Positions 5,381 through 7,446 of a DNA stretch of 7,446 bases are shown piece by piece. This DNA is from an uncultured Collinsella sp. (GTDB lineage Bacteria > Actinomycetota > Coriobacteriia > Coriobacteriales > Coriobacteriaceae): assembly GCA_900761995.1 (NCBI GenBank), contig CAAFEY010000110.1:1-7446 (forward strand), written 5' to 3'. The notes under the pieces were generated by a model. That model had not been told where the DNA came from, ran no database searches, and saw only the letters and a program-made list of their open reading frames with translations. Within the stretch, counting starts at the first letter, position 1; each line of letters opens with the position of its first letter. The position numbers were made by a program, and so were the translations under genes.

Positions 5381-6871
5381 ATGAGCAAATACATCATCGG
5401 AATCGATCAATCCACGCAGGGCACCAAGGCGCTGCTGGTGGACGAGGGCGGCCATTTGATTCATCGTGCCGATCGCCCGCATCGCCAGATTGTCAACGAG
5501 GCTGGCTGGGTGAGCCACAACCCGGCCGAGATTGCCGCCAACGTGCTGGCCGCGGCGCGCGCCGTGGTGGAGGAGACCGGGGTCGATCCGGCCGACGTCG
5601 CCGGCATCGGCATCTCCAACCAGCGCGAGACCACCGTTGCCTGGAGGCGCACGACGGGCGAGCCGCTGTGCGACGCCGTGGTGTGGCAGTGCGCCCGCGC
5701 CCGTGAGCTGTGCGACGAGCTGGCCGCGCGCGAGGGTGTGGCCGAGCTGGTGCGCGACACGACGGGTCTGGTACTCTCGCCCTACTATCCGGCGGGCAAG
5801 ATGGCTTGGATTCTCGCGAACGTTCCCACGGCTGCCGAGGCCGCGGCGGCAGGCGAACTGTGCCTGGGCACCATCGATGCCTGGGTGGTCTGGACGCTCA
5901 CGGGCGGCGCGGAGTTTCGCTGCGACTGGTCCAATGCCAGCCGCACGCAGCTCTTCGACCTGCGCCGTGGCTGCTGGAGCGAGCCGGTGTGCGAGGCCTT
6001 TGGCGTCGATGCAGCCTGCCTGCCGCAGGTGACCGATTCCGATGGCCTGTTCGGCATGACGGACCTGGGCGGCTTTTTGCCGGCGCCCGTGCCCATTCAC
6101 GGCGTACTCGGCGACAGCCATGCCGCCTTGTTTGCCCAGGGCTGCCATAGCCGCGGCATGGCCAAGGCGACCTATGGCACCGGCAGCTCGGTCATGATGA
6201 ACGTCGGCGACGAGTTCGTTGCCAGCTCGCACGGGCTTTCGAGCTCGCTTGCGTGGCGTATGGACGGTGTGACCGAGTATGTTCTCGAGGGCAACGTGAG
6301 CTACGCCGGCGCCGTCAAGACGTGGCTGCGCGACGATCTTGAGCTCATCAACAATCCCGAGGAAGTCACCGACCTGTGCTACGCCGCCAATCCGGCGAGC
6401 CGCGTCTACTTTGTGCCGGCGTTCACTGGCCTGGGCGCGCCGCACTGGGCGAGCGATGCCGAGGGGTGCGTCTTTGGCATGACGCGCACCACGGGCCGCG
6501 CGGAGTTCGTGAAGGCTGCCGATGAGTCGATCGCCTATCAGATCTTCGACGTGATCGATGCGATGGTCGAGGATTCAGGCGCGGCGCTGGCCGAGCTTCG
6601 TGTTGACGGCGGTCCCACGCGCGACGCGTACCTGATGCAGTTTGAGAGCGACCTGGTCGGCTCGCCCATCCGCATTGCGAGCAACGACGAGATGAGCGGT
6701 CTGGGTGCGGCTTGGGCCTGCGGCATTGCGCTGGGCATGTACACGCGCGATGTCGTTGACGTCTACGGCGCCCGCGGCATCGTGGAGCCTGCCATGCCTG
6801 CCGACGAGCGAGCCAAAAAGATCGCCGGCTGGCGTCACGCCGTCGACGCGACCATCGCCTACACTGCCTAG
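5381..6871 (+). CDS. FGGY-family carbohydrate kinase, glycerol-kinase-like
   Basis: A 496-residue cytoplasmic ATP-dependent kinase of two actin-like domains, close to the length of glycerol kinase (about 500). Visible motifs are the first phosphate-binding loop GIDQSTQGTK (7-16), NQRET with R82-E83, TGLVLSPYY with Y135, GTIDAW, DWSNASRTQLF, LGDSHAALFAQ with catalytic base D245, TYGTGSS, VYFVPAFTGLGAPHW, and VDGGPTRDAYLMQF in the ATP domain. R82, E83, Y135 and D245 line up with the glycerol-binding residues of E. coli GlpK, but the next residue, Gln246 in GlpK, is Ser here. The phosphate loop also differs (DQST rather than DQGT). The substrate is therefore probably a ketose such as apulose, xylulose, ribulose or erythrulose rather than glycerol; this is inference. 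The start has a good ribosome site (AGGAGAG, 5371-5377). It lies 143 nt after the transketolase genes on the same strand and likely completes their pathway. Confidence 0.9.
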   Translation: MSKYIIGIDQSTQGTKALLVDEGGHLIHRADRPHRQIVNEAGWVSHNPAEIAANVLAAARAVVEETGVDPADVAGIGISNQRETTVAWRRTTGEPLCDAVVWQCARARELCDELAAREGVAELVRDTTGLVLSPYYPAGKMAWILANVPTAAEAAAAGELCLGTIDAWVVWTLTGGAEFRCDWSNASRTQLFDLRRGCWSEPVCEAFGVDAACLPQVTDSDGLFGMTDLGGFLPAPVPIHGVLGDSHAALFAQGCHSRGMAKATYGTGSSVMMNVGDEFVASSHGLSSSLAWRMDGVTEYVLEGNVSYAGAVKTWLRDDLELINNPEEVTDLCYAANPASRVYFVPAFTGLGAPHWASDAEGCVFGMTRTTGRAEFVKAADESIAYQIFDVIDAMVEDSGAALAELRVDGGPTRDAYLMQFESDLVGSPIRIASNDEMSGLGAAWACGIALGMYTRDVVDVYGARGIVEPAMPADERAKKIAGWRHAVDATIAYTA

Positions 6872-6910
6872 GCGGCTGCGCGGCGCCCGCAGGCTATTCC
6901 CGGGCAGCTC

Positions 6911-6985
6911 ATTTGGGACGGGGCTTTTTTGACTGGTATGATTGGTGCGACCATTCGAACCAGCTAAAAGAGCCCCGTCCCAAAT
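6911..6985. repeat. 75-nt near-perfect hairpin between the kinase and luxS
   Basis: Arms 6911-6937 and 6959-6985 (27 nt each) pair with only one true mismatch (6932/6964) and two G-U wobbles. The inner part continues pairing, GGT 6944-6946 with ACC 6950-6952, around a short GCG loop. Both outer arms contain the GGGACGGGGC core of the repeat at 594-622, so it looks like two inverted copies of that repeat. It probably ends kinase transcription and may block transcripts from either side, although no T-run follows the whole hairpin. Confidence 0.75.
6913..6942 (+). promoter_or_regulatory. Candidate luxS promoter inside the hairpin
   Basis: TTGGGA (6913-6918) as -35, an 18-bp spacer and TATGAT (6937-6942) as -10, with an extended -10 TGG (6934-6936) directly before it. 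Transcription would begin near 6949, about 58 nt before the luxS start, so the leader would contain only the right arm of the hairpin. Plausible but unproven. Confidence 0.4.
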
Positions 6986-7006
6986 TGACTACCGAGAGGA
7001 ACTGCC

Positions 7007-7446
7007 GTGGAGCGTATCGCGAGTTTTTCCGTTGACCATCTGCTGCTCGAGCCCGGCGTGTATGTGAGCCGCATCGACCGCGATCCGGCGACCGGCGCCG
7101 CCGTCACCACCTTTGATCTGCGCCTGACCACGCCCAACAAGGAGCCGGTCATGAACACGGCCGAGTGCCACACGATTGAGCATTTGGGCGCGACGTTCCT
7201 TCGCAATCATGCCGAGTGGTCGAGCCGCATTGTCTACTTTGGTCCCATGGGCTGCCGCACGGGCTTTTACCTGGTTGTCTTTGGTGAGCTGACGAGCGAG
7301 GAAATCTTGCCGCTCGTGCGCGAGCTGTTCGAGTTTGTCGCGGGCTTTGAGGGCGATGTCCCCGGTGCCGCTCCCGAGGAGTGCGGCAACTACCTGGATC
7401 AGAACCTCCCCATGGCAAATTGGCTCGCGCGTCGCTATCTCGACCG
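7007..7446 (+). CDS. luxS: S-ribosylhomocysteine lyase LuxS, 3' end cut off
   Basis: LuxS cleaves S-ribosylhomocysteine to homocysteine and 4,5-dihydroxy-2,3-pentanedione, the precursor of the signal autoinducer-2; it belongs to the activated-methyl cycle in the cytoplasm. The diagnostic residues are all visible: the metal-binding HTIEH (H55, H59, with catalytic E58), catalytic C83 in GCRTG, and the third metal ligand C126 in ECGNY. The start is a GTG at 7007 with ribosome site AGAGGA (6995-7000) six bases upstream, giving MERIASFSVDH, the usual LuxS beginning. The next ATG (7151) lies too far inside the conserved protein. 146 residues are present, and LuxS is normally about 150-170, so only a short C-terminal tail is missing. 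It stands apart from the sugar operon and probably has its own promoter. Confidence 0.97.
   Translation, partial: MERIASFSVDHLLLEPGVYVSRIDRDPATGAAVTTFDLRLTTPNKEPVMNTAECHTIEHLGATFLRNHAEWSSRIVYFGPMGCRTGFYLVVFGELTSEEILPLVRELFEFVAGFEGDVPGAAPEECGNYLDQNLPMANWLARRYLD

Noticed and set aside
5177..6445. 422-codon open frame on the minus strand opposite the kinase
   Set aside because: A shadow of the GC-rich kinase gene; low-complexity Ala/Gly/Arg/His composition and no family motifs.
5381..6871. Naming the kinase glpK
   Set aside because: The overall match is strong, but the GDSH motif, the altered phosphate loop and the sugar-operon context make glycerol an uncertain substrate.
6934..6965. tRNA 3'-end resemblance on the minus strand (GGTTCGAAT followed by GCACCA)
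   Set aside because: The bases flanking TTCGAAT do not form a T-stem and no cloverleaf can be built; the similarity comes from the hairpin sequence.
1..7446. CRISPR array, phage or insertion-sequence content
   Set aside because: No regularly spaced repeats, transposase or integrase motifs, or target-site duplications were seen by eye on either strand.

Overview
The window looks like a chromosomal segment of a high-GC, host-associated actinobacterium. The coding style, the AT-rich promoter islands between GC-rich genes and the recurring GGGACGGG-type terminator repeat suggest the Coriobacteriia, probably Collinsella. That placement is from memory of such genomes and was not tested. All genes lie on the + strand. 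No rRNA, tRNA, CRISPR array or insertion sequence was seen.

Layout. (1) 1-569: the C-terminal part of a nucleoside hydrolase, closed by an intrinsic terminator at about 583-618. (2) 619-1806: an AT-rich promoter region with several GTTTA/TAAAC boxes, then a LacI-family regulator (796-1806) and a strong terminator at about 1869-1897. (3) 1898-2063: a second AT-rich promoter region with seven GTTTA/TAAAC boxes, sharing longer words with the regulator's own promoter. (4) 2064-5237: three tightly packed genes for an L-fucose/L-arabinose-isomerase-family protein, a transketolase N-terminal subunit and a transketolase C-terminal subunit. (5) 5238-5380: a structured gap with a weak terminator-like hairpin. 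(6) 5381-6871: an FGGY-family sugar/polyol kinase resembling glycerol kinase. (7) 6872-7006: a near-perfect 75-nt hairpin related to the first terminator, with a promoter-like pair inside it. (8) 7007-7446: luxS, read from a GTG start and cut by the window end just short of its C-terminus.

Working together. The regulator, isomerase, split transketolase and kinase read as one catabolic module: an aldose is isomerised to a ketose, the kinase phosphorylates it, and the two-subunit transketolase transfers a two-carbon unit to feed the pentose-phosphate and glycolytic pools. The same set of activities (isomerase, FGGY kinase, split transketolase) is known from the non-oxidative D-apiose pathway, so apiose or another pentose is a reasonable hypothesis. 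Nothing in the window proves the substrate. The kinase keeps most glycerol-kinase active-site residues but replaces one glycerol-contacting Gln with Ser, which argues against calling it plain GlpK. The nucleoside hydrolase and luxS appear to be separate transcription units.
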